NCBI RefSeq assembly: GCF_011516635.5
Contig: NZ_CP096255.1
Location: 4,586,501 to 4,650,500 of the forward strand
Length of the DNA stretch: 64,000 nucleotides
From: Bradyrhizobium barranii subsp. apii
Lineage (GTDB): Bacteria > Pseudomonadota > Alphaproteobacteria > Rhizobiales > Xanthobacteraceae
Reading direction: 5' to 3'
Shown here: piece by piece, positions 23,757 to 31,935 of the stretch
Layout: each line of letters begins with the position of its first letter
Numbering within the stretch: the first letter of the stretch is position 1
The notes under the pieces: generated by a model
What the model was told of the DNA's origin: nothing
Databases searched by the model: none
Seen by the model: only the letters and a program-made list of their open reading frames with translations
Position numbers and translations under genes: made by a program

Positions 23757-25228
23757 CCGATTTGACATCGCTGACGCTCGCCGAGGCCCGCAAGGGTCTC
23801 GCGGCCAAGACTTTCACGTCCCTCGAGCTGACCGACGCGCATCTGAACGCGATCGAAGCCGCACGCGTGCTCAATGCCTTCGTGATGGAGACGCCCGATC
23901 GCGCGCGCGACATGGCGAAGGCCGTGGACGAGAAGATCGCCAAGGGTGAGGGCGGCCCGCTCGCCGGCATTCCGCTCGGCATCAAGGACCTGTTCGCGAC
24001 CAAGGGCGTGCGCACCACGGCGTGCTCGAAGATCCTCGGCAATTTCGTACCGACCTACGAGTCCACCGTGACCTCGCAGCTGTGGCGCGACGGCGCCGTG
24101 ATGCTCGGCAAGCTCAACAATGACGAGTTCGCGATGGGCTCGGCCAACGAGACCTCGTGCTTCGGCCCCGTCGGCAATCCCTGGCGGCGTGAGGGAAGCA
24201 ACACGACGCTGGTGCCGGGCGGCTCGTCCGGCGGCTCGGCCTCGGCCGTGGCGGCGTTACTGTGCATGGGCGCGACCGCGACCGACACCGGCGGCTCGAT
24301 CCGCCAGCCGGCGGCGTTCACCGCGACGGTCGGCATCAAGCCGACCTACGGCCGCTGCTCGCGCTGGGGCATCGTCGCCTTCGCCTCCTCGCTCGACCAG
24401 GCCGGTCCGATCGCGCGCAGCGTGCGCGATAGCGCGATGCTGCTGCGCTCGATGGCCGGGCACGATCCGAAGGACACGACGTCGGTCGACATTGCCGTGC
24501 CGGACTATGAGGCCGCGATCGGCAAGTCCGTGAAGGGCATCAGGATCGGCATCCCCAAGGAATATCGCCTCGACGGCATGCCGGCCGAGATCGAAAAGCT
24601 CTGGAGCGAGGGCGCGGCCTGGCTGAAGGCGGCCGGTGCCGAACTCGTCGAAGTGTCGCTGCCGCACACCAAATACGCGCTGCCGGCCTATTACATCGTG
24701 GCGCCGGCGGAGGCGTCCTCCAACCTCGCGCGCTATGACGGCGTACGCTACGGACTGCGCGAGCAGGGCAAGAACATCATCGAGCTCTACGAGAACAGCC
24801 GCGCCGAGGGTTTTGGCGCGGAGGTGAAGCGCCGCGTCATGATCGGTACCTATGTGCTCTCGGCCGGCTATTACGACGCCTATTATCTGCGCGCGCAGAA
24901 GGTGCGGACGCTGATCAAGAAGGATTTTGAGGACTGCTTCGCCAAGGGCGTCGACGCGATCCTGACGCCGGCGACGCCGTCGGCGGCCTTCGGCATCGGC
25001 GAGAAGGGCGGGGCGGATCCCGTCGAGATGTACCTCAACGATATCTTCACGGTGACCGTGAACATGGCGGGCCTGCCGGGCATCGCCGTGCCTGCCGGCA
25101 AGGATGCGCAAGGCCTGCCGCTCGGCCTGCAGCTGATCGGCCGTCCGTTCGACGAGGAGACGCTGTTCTCGCTCGGCGAGGTGATCGAGCAGGCCGCCGG
25201 CCGCTTCACGCCCGCGAGGTGGTGGTGA
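23753..25228 (+). CDS. gatA: glutamyl-/aspartyl-tRNA amidotransferase subunit A
   Basis: 491-residue amidase-signature subunit that releases ammonia from glutamine. Catalytic Lys in GIPLGIKDLFATKG, Ser-rich loop PGGSSGGSASAVAA, nucleophile region ATDTGGSIRQPAAF, and the family FGPVGNPWRREG segment. The length matches the family. The gene is coupled upstream to a 71-residue ORF and downstream to a 98-residue ORF, both by four-base overlaps. Confidence 0.98.
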   Translation: MTDLTSLTLAEARKGLAAKTFTSLELTDAHLNAIEAARVLNAFVMETPDRARDMAKAVDEKIAKGEGGPLAGIPLGIKDLFATKGVRTTACSKILGNFVPTYESTVTSQLWRDGAVMLGKLNNDEFAMGSANETSCFGPVGNPWRREGSNTTLVPGGSSGGSASAVAALLCMGATATDTGGSIRQPAAFTATVGIKPTYGRCSRWGIVAFASSLDQAGPIARSVRDSAMLLRSMAGHDPKDTTSVDIAVPDYEAAIGKSVKGIRIGIPKEYRLDGMPAEIEKLWSEGAAWLKAAGAELVEVSLPHTKYALPAYYIVAPAEASSNLARYDGVRYGLREQGKNIIELYENSRAEGFGAEVKRRVMIGTYVLSAGYYDAYYLRAQKVRTLIKKDFEDCFAKGVDAILTPATPSAAFGIGEKGGADPVEMYLNDIFTVTVNMAGLPGIAVPAGKDAQGLPLGLQLIGRPFDEETLFSLGEVIEQAAGRFTPARWW

Positions 25229-25521
25229 ATGTCGCCGCGTTCATCGCAAGCCTCGACGGCGCGGCGCCCGCGCCGGATCTGAACGCGCCGCTCGCCGGCC
25301 TCTGGTGGGCCGCGAAGGGCGATTGGGATCAGGCGCACAAGATCGTTCAGGACGAGAGCAGCCGCGACGCCGCCTGGGTGCACGCCTATCTGCACCGGGT
25401 CGAAGGCGATCTCGGCAATGCCGGCTACTGGTATCGCCAGGCCGGCCAACCCGCGGCAAAGGATTCATTGGAGGCGGAGTGGGAGCGGATCGCTGCCACG
25501 CTGCTCGGGAGCAGGACATGA
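25225..25521 (+). CDS. small hypothetical protein between gatA and gatB
   Basis: 98 residues from a GTG that overlaps the gatA stop (GTGA); two further GTG codons just upstream are alternatives. The sequence LAGLWWAAKGDWDQAHKIVQ, then WVHAYLHRVEGDLGNAGYWY, resembles a pair of short helical hairpins of the tetratricopeptide/Sel1 kind. The stop overlaps the gatB start (ATGA). It is probably soluble and translated together with the amidotransferase, but its function is unknown. Confidence 0.75.
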   Translation: MNVAAFIASLDGAAPAPDLNAPLAGLWWAAKGDWDQAHKIVQDESSRDAAWVHAYLHRVEGDLGNAGYWYRQAGQPAAKDSLEAEWERIAATLLGSRT

Positions 25522-26996
25522 GCACGGCCACGCACAAGCTTCTCAAGGGCGCCACCGGTGACTGGGAGATGGTCATCGGCATGGAGATCCATGCCCAGGT
25601 GACCTCGAACTCGAAACTGTTCTCGGGCGCCTCGACCACGTTCGGTGGCGAGCCGAACAGCCACGTGTCGCTGGTCGATGCCGCGATGCCGGGCATGCTG
25701 CCCGTCATCAACGAGGAATGCGTCAGACAGGCTGTCCGGACCGGGCTCGGGCTGAACGCGCAGATCAATCTGCGTTCGGTGTTCGACCGCAAGAACTATT
25801 TCTATCCGGACTCGCCGCAGGGCTACCAGATCAGTCAGTACAAGTCGCCGATCGTCGGCGAAGGTGAGGTCGTGGTTGAACTGGATGGCGGCAAGACCGC
25901 AACCATCGGCATCGAGCGCCTGCATCTTGAGCAGGACGCCGGCAAGTTGCTGCACGATCAGTCGCCGGCCATGTCCCATGTCGATCTCAATCGTTGCGGC
26001 GTGGCGCTGATGGAGATCGTCTCCAAGCCCGACATCCGCGACGCCGAGCAGGCCAAGGCCTATGTGACCAAGCTGCGCTCGATCCTGCGCTATCTCGGCA
26101 CCTGCGACGGCGACATGGAGAAGGGATCTTTGCGCGCCGACGTCAACGTCTCCGTGCGCAAGCCGGGTGCACCGCTCGGCACCCGCTGCGAGATCAAGAA
26201 CATGAACTCGATCACCTTCATCGGCCAGGCGATCGAGTACGAGGCGCGGCGCCAGATCGAGATCCTCGAGGACGGCGGCCAGATCGACCAGGAAACGCGG
26301 CTCTACGACCCCAACAAGGGCGAGACGCGATCGATGCGGTCCAAGGAAGAGGCGCATGACTACCGCTACTTCCCCGATCCCGACCTGCTGCCGCTGGAAT
26401 TCTCGCAAAGCTTCGTCGACGAGCTGAAGACAGAGCTGCCGGAGCTGCCGGACCAGAAGAAGGCGCGCTTCGTCGCTGATTTCGGCCTGTCGGCTTACGA
26501 TGCGAGCGTGCTCGTCGCCGAGCGCGAGAGCGCGGTGTTCTACGAGACGGTGCTGGACACGCTCGGCAACCGCGCCCGCGACGGCAAGATGGCGGCGAAC
26601 TGGGTGATCAACGAGCTGTTCGGCCGTCTCAACAAGGAAGGCCGGGATATTACGGCCTCTCCCGTCAACGCCGAGCAGTTGGCTGCGATCATCGACCTGA
26701 TCGGCGAGGGCACGATCTCCGGCAAGATCGCCAAGGATCTGTTCGAGATCGTCTGGCAGGAGGGCGGCGATCCGCGCGCGCTGGTCGAAAGCCGCGGCAT
26801 GAAGCAGGTCACCGACCTCTCGGCGATCGAGAAGGTGGTCGACGACATCATCGCGGCCAATCCCGACAAGGCCGCGCAGGTCAAGGACAAGCCGCAGTCG
26901 CTCGGCTGGTTCGTCGGTCAGGTGATGAAGGCGTCCGGCGGCAAGGCCAACCCGCAGAGCGTCAACGACCTCTTGAAGTCGAAGCTCGGCATCTGA
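25518..26996 (+). CDS. gatB: glutamyl-/aspartyl-tRNA amidotransferase subunit B
   Basis: 492-residue subunit that binds and activates the misacylated tRNA. The N-terminal catalytic cradle is shown by WEMVIGMEIHAQV, the RKNYFYPDSPQGYQISQY signature and NRCGVALMEIVSKPDI. The C-terminal tail domain (GKIAKDLFEIVWQEGGDP, NPQSVNDLLKSKL) is complete. It is last in the operon; a perfect 10-bp hairpin follows the stop. Confidence 0.98.
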   Translation: MSTATHKLLKGATGDWEMVIGMEIHAQVTSNSKLFSGASTTFGGEPNSHVSLVDAAMPGMLPVINEECVRQAVRTGLGLNAQINLRSVFDRKNYFYPDSPQGYQISQYKSPIVGEGEVVVELDGGKTATIGIERLHLEQDAGKLLHDQSPAMSHVDLNRCGVALMEIVSKPDIRDAEQAKAYVTKLRSILRYLGTCDGDMEKGSLRADVNVSVRKPGAPLGTRCEIKNMNSITFIGQAIEYEARRQIEILEDGGQIDQETRLYDPNKGETRSMRSKEEAHDYRYFPDPDLLPLEFSQSFVDELKTELPELPDQKKARFVADFGLSAYDASVLVAERESAVFYETVLDTLGNRARDGKMAANWVINELFGRLNKEGRDITASPVNAEQLAAIIDLIGEGTISGKIAKDLFEIVWQEGGDPRALVESRGMKQVTDLSAIEKVVDDIIAANPDKAAQVKDKPQSLGWFVGQVMKASGGKANPQSVNDLLKSKLGI

Positions 26997-27011
26997 CGTC
27001 ACACATTCGAA

Positions 27012-27040
27012 CGAGGTGACGGATACGCTTCGTCACCTCG
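27012..27040 (+). terminator. hairpin after gatB
   Basis: Perfect 10-bp stem CGAGGTGACG/CGTCACCTCG with a 9-base loop, 16 bases after the gatB stop. No T-run follows, so it is either a Rho-assisted terminator or a 3'-end stabiliser for the gat operon. Confidence 0.55.
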
Positions 27041-27246
27041 CTTCCGGTTCGCGCTGCGACGCTCGCGCGCACCCTCGGCGGCAAACTCCATCCCGACCGA
27101 CGGCGATGTGGCGGCCGAATCGCCGCCACGCGATTCGCGCAAAACGGCGGCTTCCACACGCGCTGACGAGCGCTTGCGCCGTTAAGCATGAAAATATTTT
27201 CGTTGCCAAAACTCGCGACTCAGAGTCCGCGAAGCGTCCTTGCGCG
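27041..27246. other. non-coding stretch upstream of the structured RNA candidate
   Basis: No convincing gene. Open frames here give Arg/Ser/His-rich products with no family pattern. The AT-rich patch GAAAATATTTTCGTTG at 27189-27204 stands out against the GC-rich surroundings and is itself a short dyad (GAAAATATTTTC). It could be part of a promoter or protein-binding site for the downstream transcript. Confidence 0.3.
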
Positions 27247-27477
27247 GCGATCGCGGGATCGACGATGCACATCATCGCATCGCGCATGCGCAATGCGCGC
27301 GTGCAGAAAAATACTTGCCGTGTAGTGTTTTTCTGCAATCGCATCTCGCGCAAACGTCGACGATGCGGGCACTCCCCGCGATCGCAAGCACGCGTCATGC
27401 AGTGCGCCCGCATCGCGCTCGCCAAGCGCAGGCGCGTTGTGCCGTCAACACTTCTTTAAGCGAGAAGCTGTTTTTTT
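27247..27477 (+). ncRNA. candidate structured RNA upstream of the lysine-rich protein gene
   Basis: No convincing protein frame, but nested base pairing: a long-range 11-bp stem GCGATCGCGGG (27247-27257) with CCCGCGATCGC (27375-27385), enclosing a hairpin GCAGAAAAATACT/AGTGTTTTTCTGC (27303-27336, one mismatch). It ends with a CTTCT/AGAAG stem and seven Ts. This suggests an independent small RNA or a long leader of the gene at 27565. The 5' end is unknown and the prediction is by eye. Confidence 0.4.
27451..27477 (+). terminator. weak Rho-independent terminator
   Basis: Stem CTTCT/AGAAG with a 7-base loop followed by CTG and seven Ts. The stem is short, so the strength is doubtful. It separates the structured region from the lysine-rich protein gene. 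Confidence 0.45.
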
Positions 27478-27564
27478 CGTCGTGTTGGTGTATTCGGGAT
27501 GAGTGTGCATTCGATCCCCGACTGCATGCAGCGATTACAGCCATCTCACACATCGGAGGGCAAC

Positions 27565-27663
27565 ATGGCCAAGAAAGCGAAGAAGGCGAAGAAGGCGAAG
27601 AAGGCGAAGAGCGCAGTGAAGAAGACTGCGAAGAAGACCCGCAAGGTCGCGAAGAAGAAGTAA
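27565..27663 (+). CDS. very small lysine/alanine-rich histone H1-like protein
   Basis: 32 residues preceded by a strong GGAGG five bases before ATG. The sequence is MAKKAKKAKKAKKAKSAVKK followed by TAKKTRKVAKKK, so about half the residues are lysine, arranged in AKK repeats made from AAGAAGGCG codon repeats. It resembles the C-terminal tails of bacterial H1-like proteins and would bind nucleic acid by charge. A clean stem-loop follows the stop. It has no partner gene and is too short for most gene finders. Expression is inferred from the ribosome binding site and terminator. Confidence 0.75.
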   Translation: MAKKAKKAKKAKKAKSAVKKTAKKTRKVAKKK

Positions 27664-27679
27664 CATCGCTTCTGAAGTT

Positions 27680-27700
27680 GCCGGCTCCTAGAGAGCCGGC
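27680..27700 (+). terminator. stem-loop after the lysine-rich protein gene
   Basis: Perfect 8-bp stem GCCGGCTC/GAGCCGGC with a 5-base loop, 16 bases after the TAA. No T-run follows, but the position fits a transcript end. Confidence 0.6.
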
Positions 27701-28506
27701 ACGTCATCAGCGCCTTCTAACAGGTTCTGGTCGGCGATAGAGGGTGTCGGCGAGACATCAGGCCAACGGTCGGATCGTTCTCTTTCGCGGGTTCGCTCGC
27801 CAAAGTACGGTCCGGCAGAAGAAACAAGTTTTCTTCGTTCGGTGCGGTTCTCCTTCTCAAGGGCTCCGCAATTTCACAAGCGGCCTTCGGGCCAACGTGG
27901 AATCTGGTCCTGACGTGTTCGCCGACGCCCTCGTTCTCTTGAGGCCGGGGTATTGCCGGCATTCCCTTTTCCCACATTGCTGATCTGACCGTGACGTGGC
28001 CGCGCTGCCTTGGGGCAGGCGAGGGCTGCGGCGAACTGTCGTTTGCCGCGACGGCGCGCCGCGCAGGCGCGATGCGAGGCCGTCGCTCCGATTGCTAAAG
28101 TCGCGCGCTTCGCGCTGCGCGGCCTTGTCGGCCACGGGGCGGCCACGCGAGGCGCCCGTGTGGCCTTGCCGGCGCGCCCCTCCCACAACGCGCTCCTCCC
28201 ACGAATTGTAACCGCAGGGCGCGCGTCACCGCGCGCGATGGTTATCGTTTTCCCAAAATCCCAGGGTAAACCGAATCTGACGAATCGCAGAAGTGCCTGC
28301 AAAGCGGGGACTTTTTGCATTCGTCGCGCGCGCGCCGTGCGGGTGCGCTTACGTCTGCTTCATCGCGATACTTAAACTGCCATTCAAATTTGCCCGCCAT
28401 CATCGCCTTCAACAAGCCGGCAAACGGCATGGGGATGAGTTGAACAGTTCTTTGGACGGGAGCCGCGCTCGGGGGAACGAGGCGGCAGAAAAAAAGGGGA
28501 TGCGTT
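27701..28506. other. about 800 bp without a recognisable gene
   Basis: Open frames on both strands have Arg/Pro/Ala-rich products without family patterns. The only clear structure is a nested inverted repeat at 28209-28244: outer TAACC/GGTTA and inner GCGCGCG/CGCGCGC around a TCAC loop. A weaker dyad is AAGAAAACTTGTTTCTTC-like, near 27820. The AAAAAAAGGGG before 28500 is the ribosome binding region of the next gene. The DNA may be decayed accessory sequence. Confidence 0.4.
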
Positions 28507-28773
28507 ATGTTTCAGGGTACTTTCGATCTGGAGACGGCGACGCCGATCGACGCGAGCGCGCTGTCGGACGTGCTGTTCGAGCGCGGGATCTATTGGGCGA
28601 GCGGCCGCTCCGGCCTCGTCGACCTCGTCGCCGCACATAAATGGTTCAACCTCGCCGCGCTGAAGGGCCGCAAGGACGCCGTGGCGCTGCGCCAGGAAGT
28701 CGCCGGGCAGATGTCGGACGCCGAGATCTCGGCCGCGCAGCGCGAGGCGAGGGCGTGGGTCTCGGCTCACTGA
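28507..28773 (+). CDS. Sel1-like repeat protein (small)
   Basis: 88 residues with GGGG upstream of the ATG. The central segment DVLFERGIYWASGRSGLVDL followed by VAAHKWFNLAALKGRKDAVA matches one Sel1-type helical repeat (AHKWFNLAALKG is characteristic). The C-terminus is a helix with ISAAQREARAWV. Proteins of this type are common in Bradyrhizobium; Sel1 repeats mediate protein-protein contacts. The role is unknown. Confidence 0.8.
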   Translation: MFQGTFDLETATPIDASALSDVLFERGIYWASGRSGLVDLVAAHKWFNLAALKGRKDAVALRQEVAGQMSDAEISAAQREARAWVSAH

Positions 28774-29216
28774 GCCGAGAATCGCATCCACACCCTTGTC
28801 TTCACGGGGACGGATTGCGCTCAATCAAGTTCCTTCGTCGTGTCGCCACATCGACCCGCGCGGCATGACCGAGCCGCCGCCCGACGATTCCGCTCTGGAA
28901 CCCGGACGGCCGCACAAGACGGGCCTCTTGCCGGGGATATAGAGGTCTTGGGCCTTCCGTCCCGGCGCAGCTCCGGCGTCTGGTTCAATATCTGAGCCGG
29001 CGAGGTGGTGCTGAATGCGCCCTGGCAGCGGCGGATCCGGCAATCTAGTGGATGGATGCACACATATATAGAGAGCGCGAATCGGCTGCGCGTGCCGCGC
29101 TGATCCATGCGCCAGGCTTTCGCGGTCGTCCGGCGGTCGCTTTCAGGTGAAAGAACGCACAGACCTTGATTCTGCCGCTTGCGGCTCGCCGCCGTGTCGG
29201 GCATACCCGACATATT
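28774..29216. other. non-coding stretch before tRNA-Ser
   Basis: No plausible gene; the minus-strand frame across it has no family pattern. It should contain the tRNA promoter. CACATATATAGAGAG near 29060 is the most AT-rich part and a candidate -10 region. The first 30 bases hold CGGCTCACTGAGCCG, a short hairpin overlapping the upstream stop codon. Confidence 0.4.
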
Positions 29217-29310
29217 GGAGACGTGGCCGAGTGGCTGAAGGCGGCGGTTTGCTAAACCGTTATAGGCTTGTAAAGGCCTATCGAGGGTTCGAATCCCTCC
29301 GTCTCCGCCA
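29217..29310 (+). tRNA. tRNA-Ser(GCU)
   Basis: Class II tRNA with a long variable arm. Acceptor GGAGACG pairs with CGTCTCC; the anticodon loop is TTTGCTAAA (anticodon GCT, reading AGC/AGU). The T arm GAGGGTTCGAATCCCTC is canonical, and the discriminator G and CCA end are encoded. No integrase gene or repeated tRNA 3' end is seen nearby, so it is not an obvious island attachment site. Confidence 0.98.
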
Positions 29311-29886
29311 GCCGAGCTGTCCGCTCCGGTCTCAATCATCCCCACCATTGATAAAGAGCCTTCGCAGCGCGCCTTGAGCGTTGCCGCGACCATGTCTGCG
29401 CCTGGTGGAGAGTCGCGGGAAGACCTGTGTGCCTTCTCCTTGAGTCTCCTTCTGATTCCACGATTCGTGCGCGTCAAAGCCTGTTCAGGCCGGAGTTCCG
29501 TCCACAATGCCTCAGGTGGGGAATTTTGACGGCAAACGGAACCGTCCTAGAAAAATAAGCAAAAACAATATGTTGCGAGCGCGCTTCGATCACATCTGCG
29601 TGTTATTTGTGCAACACCCTTCGGAAAACAAACGTCATGGGCTCGCTACGGAGCGTTCTCTTGTTGTGTGTGCAAAGACGTTCGGTAATTGTGACTGAGC
29701 GACGGAGGGGGGCATCCCGAGGTCGTCCCGTTTTAGGTGGTTCGCTTAAGTCCCTCGCGTTCAGCGGGTGTGTCCGAAGGCACGAAGCGACTAAGCGGTG
29801 AGTTAAGGGACAAGGGAACCAACCTTAGGGTGTCGTCACCCAGCGGATCCGGAACCTTCCCTATAGAGCAAACTTGGAGGTTTAAC
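29311..29886. other. long upstream region of the porin gene
   Basis: No credible gene in 576 bp. The stretch 29540-29640 is AT-rich for this genome and probably holds the promoter. The last ~150 bases would form a long 5' leader including the hairpin GGGTGTCGTCACCC near 29828 and ending in TTGGAGG before the start codon. Long leaders are common for highly expressed outer-membrane proteins and targets of small RNAs. Confidence 0.4.
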
Positions 29887-31458
29887 ATGAAGTTGGTTAA
29901 GAGCCTTTTGCTCGGTTCAGCGGCAGGTCTGATTGCCGTTGGCGGAGCACAGGCAGCCGATCTCCCCGTGAAGGCCAAAGCGGTCGAATACGTGAAGATC
30001 TGCTCCCTGTACGGTGCCGGATTCTACTACATCCCGGGCACTGACACCTGCATCAAGCTGGGTGGTTACCTGCGTGCTGAAGTCGCGATCAACGCTACCG
30101 ATTTCAACGGTAACTTCAGCAGTGTTAACGGTTCTGCGAACCGTCTGACGAACTACTACGTCACTCGCGCCCGTGAAGACTTCAACGTCGACACGCGCAC
30201 CGCGACCGAATACGGCGTGGTTCGTACCTTCGCCGACGTGGTGTTCTCGTGGACGACGGATAACTACTCGGGCAACGGCACCGGCAACGGCTCCACCGTT
30301 TACTCGCAGCTCGGCAGCACGGGCGTTGGCGGACCCAACAATGCCACCTCAGGCGCAATCGCCGGCGGTACGCTCGGCGTGTACTACGCCTTCATCCAGT
30401 TCGCGGGCTTCACGATGGGTAAAGCTGTTGCCCAGTTCGACGCTCCCTGGACCAACTATCCGGGTAACAACTTCGACGGTCTGACTGGCGGCGGCGGCAC
30501 GGTCACTGGTGTGAACCAGTTCACCTATACTGCCGACTTCGGTCAGGGCATCACTGCCGCGATTTCGGCGGTGGATCCGACGGCCTACTATCAGAGCAAC
30601 CTGTACAACACCAGCGCCGGCGTTTCGGTCGCGAACTTTGGTACCGGCGGCTACGGCATCAATGCCTTCGGCGGCACGCGGGCTCCTGACATCCAGGGTA
30701 TGGTCCGTATTGACCAGGCTTGGGGTCTGTTCCAGTTGTCTGCCGCGGCGCATAACAACCACGTAGCGTACTACGCGACTCCGGGGCTTGTCGGAACCGA
30801 AGCGGCCGGTCATCCGGGCGACAAGTGGGGCTGGGCTGTCCAGGCGGCGTTGTCCATCAAGAACATTCCGACTGGTGCGGGCGACGTGATCAACGTCCAG
30901 GCGGTCTACACCGATGGTGCGACCCGCTACAACTTCCAGAGCTTGGCTTCGCAGAACTATGCAATGTTCGGCGGTACCAACCTGGCTGGTGCCTATCAGA
31001 GCATTGGCCTTGCCGGTGCGGCTGACGGTGTGTTCGCCAACGGAACCGGTATCAACACGGTTACGAGCTGGGGTATGCGCGGCGCCTACACCCACAACTG
31101 GGATCCGTACTGGAACACCGCGATCTACGGTTCGTACGCTCAGCTGACGTACAGCAACGGTGGTGCGACTCTCATTTGCAACCAACTCGCTACGTTGGGT
31201 GCCGCCACTGCGGGTATCACCTCTTGCAACCCGAACTTCAACCTCGGCACGATCGGTCTGATCACCCGCTGGACGCCGGTGAAGAACCTGACCTTCTCGG
31301 CGGACGTGGCTTACACCATGCTCGACCAGAAGTTCGCGGGCACGATCAGCACGCTCGCTGCTGGCCCTGCGGCAGTTGTCGCAAAGCCGGGTGCTGTGTA
31401 CGAGCTGAAGGATCAGAACACGGTCAGCTTGCTGCTCCGCGCTCAGCGCAACTGGTAA
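29887..31458 (+). CDS. major outer-membrane porin (alphaproteobacterial Porin_2 / Omp2b family)
   Basis: 523-residue beta-barrel porin. TTGGAGG precedes the ATG. The signal peptide KLVKSLLLGSAAGLIAVGGA is cleaved after AQA, leaving ADLPVKAKAVEYVKICSLYG. The mature N-terminus has the family pair of cysteines (KICSLYGAGFYYIPGTDTCI) followed by KLGGYLRAEVAI. Many alternating strands follow, and it ends LLRAQRNW with the aromatic C-terminal residue needed for barrel insertion. It allows passive entry of small hydrophilic solutes. Codon use is strongly biased, consistent with high expression, and a strong terminator follows. Confidence 0.96.
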   Translation: MKLVKSLLLGSAAGLIAVGGAQAADLPVKAKAVEYVKICSLYGAGFYYIPGTDTCIKLGGYLRAEVAINATDFNGNFSSVNGSANRLTNYYVTRAREDFNVDTRTATEYGVVRTFADVVFSWTTDNYSGNGTGNGSTVYSQLGSTGVGGPNNATSGAIAGGTLGVYYAFIQFAGFTMGKAVAQFDAPWTNYPGNNFDGLTGGGGTVTGVNQFTYTADFGQGITAAISAVDPTAYYQSNLYNTSAGVSVANFGTGGYGINAFGGTRAPDIQGMVRIDQAWGLFQLSAAAHNNHVAYYATPGLVGTEAAGHPGDKWGWAVQAALSIKNIPTGAGDVINVQAVYTDGATRYNFQSLASQNYAMFGGTNLAGAYQSIGLAGAADGVFANGTGINTVTSWGMRGAYTHNWDPYWNTAIYGSYAQLTYSNGGATLICNQLATLGAATAGITSCNPNFNLGTIGLITRWTPVKNLTFSADVAYTMLDQKFAGTISTLAAGPAAVVAKPGAVYELKDQNTVSLLLRAQRNW

Positions 31459-31482
31459 GTTTGGTCTAACGACCTGACAGAG

Positions 31483-31516
31483 AGCCCCGGCGGGAAACCG
31501 CCGGGGCTTTTCTTTT
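31483..31516 (+). terminator. Rho-independent terminator of the porin gene
   Basis: Perfect 11-bp GC-rich stem AGCCCCGGCGG/CCGCCGGGGCT with a GAAA tetraloop followed by TTTCTTTT, 25 bases after the stop codon. Confidence 0.95.
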
Positions 31517-31935
31517 GGCGGCATGGCTGTTCTAACGCCGCGGAGTGCTGGCGGAGGGCTGGCGTTGCTCCCGTGCTCCATCGTCCGTGACGATCTGGAC
31601 GAGGCTGTTACGGAGGAGGGGCCTCTGCGCTGCGGGCATCTGCGCGCAATGTATGCAACGGGCCGCCTGCCGTTGACCGGCATGGCCCTGCAAGCGCCCC
31701 ACCGTCCTGACGCTGCAGCAGGCGGCGATCGACGCCTTCATGTTCGAGGACGTGGAACGGCGAGCTTGCCGATCGGACTACGACCAGGGAGCGCTCAGGG
31801 CTCAGCGTCGAGCAAGGCTCGCCTGAAGATCACGCGCGAGCTTCAGCTCTTCTTCAGCAGCTCACGTCCGGACGCGCTGCGGCGCTCGCCGCCGACGCTC
31901 TCGGCGGTCAATCGGGAGCGCACAGGAGGATGGCT
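31517..31935. other. region between porin and slt without a clear gene
   Basis: No supported gene. One frame near 31700-31820 reads TLQQAAIDAFMFEDVERRAC and then RSDYDQGALRAQRRARLA before a stop. It looks protein-like but has no start codon and a stop just upstream, so it may be the 3' remnant of a lost gene. Otherwise nothing stands out. Confidence 0.35.

Noticed and set aside
25425..27002. 525-codon minus-strand open frame
   Set aside because: It is antisense to gatB and has no recognisable domain.
27016..27459. 147-codon open frame in the structured region
   Set aside because: The product is Arg/Cys/His-rich without pattern, and the segment shows RNA-like base pairing instead.
29217..29310. 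tRNA-Ser as an island attachment site
   Set aside because: No integrase gene and no repeated tRNA 3' end were seen on either side.
31645..31820. short protein-like frame between porin and slt
   Set aside because: There is no start codon and an in-frame stop lies immediately upstream. It is kept only as a possible remnant in the intergenic note.
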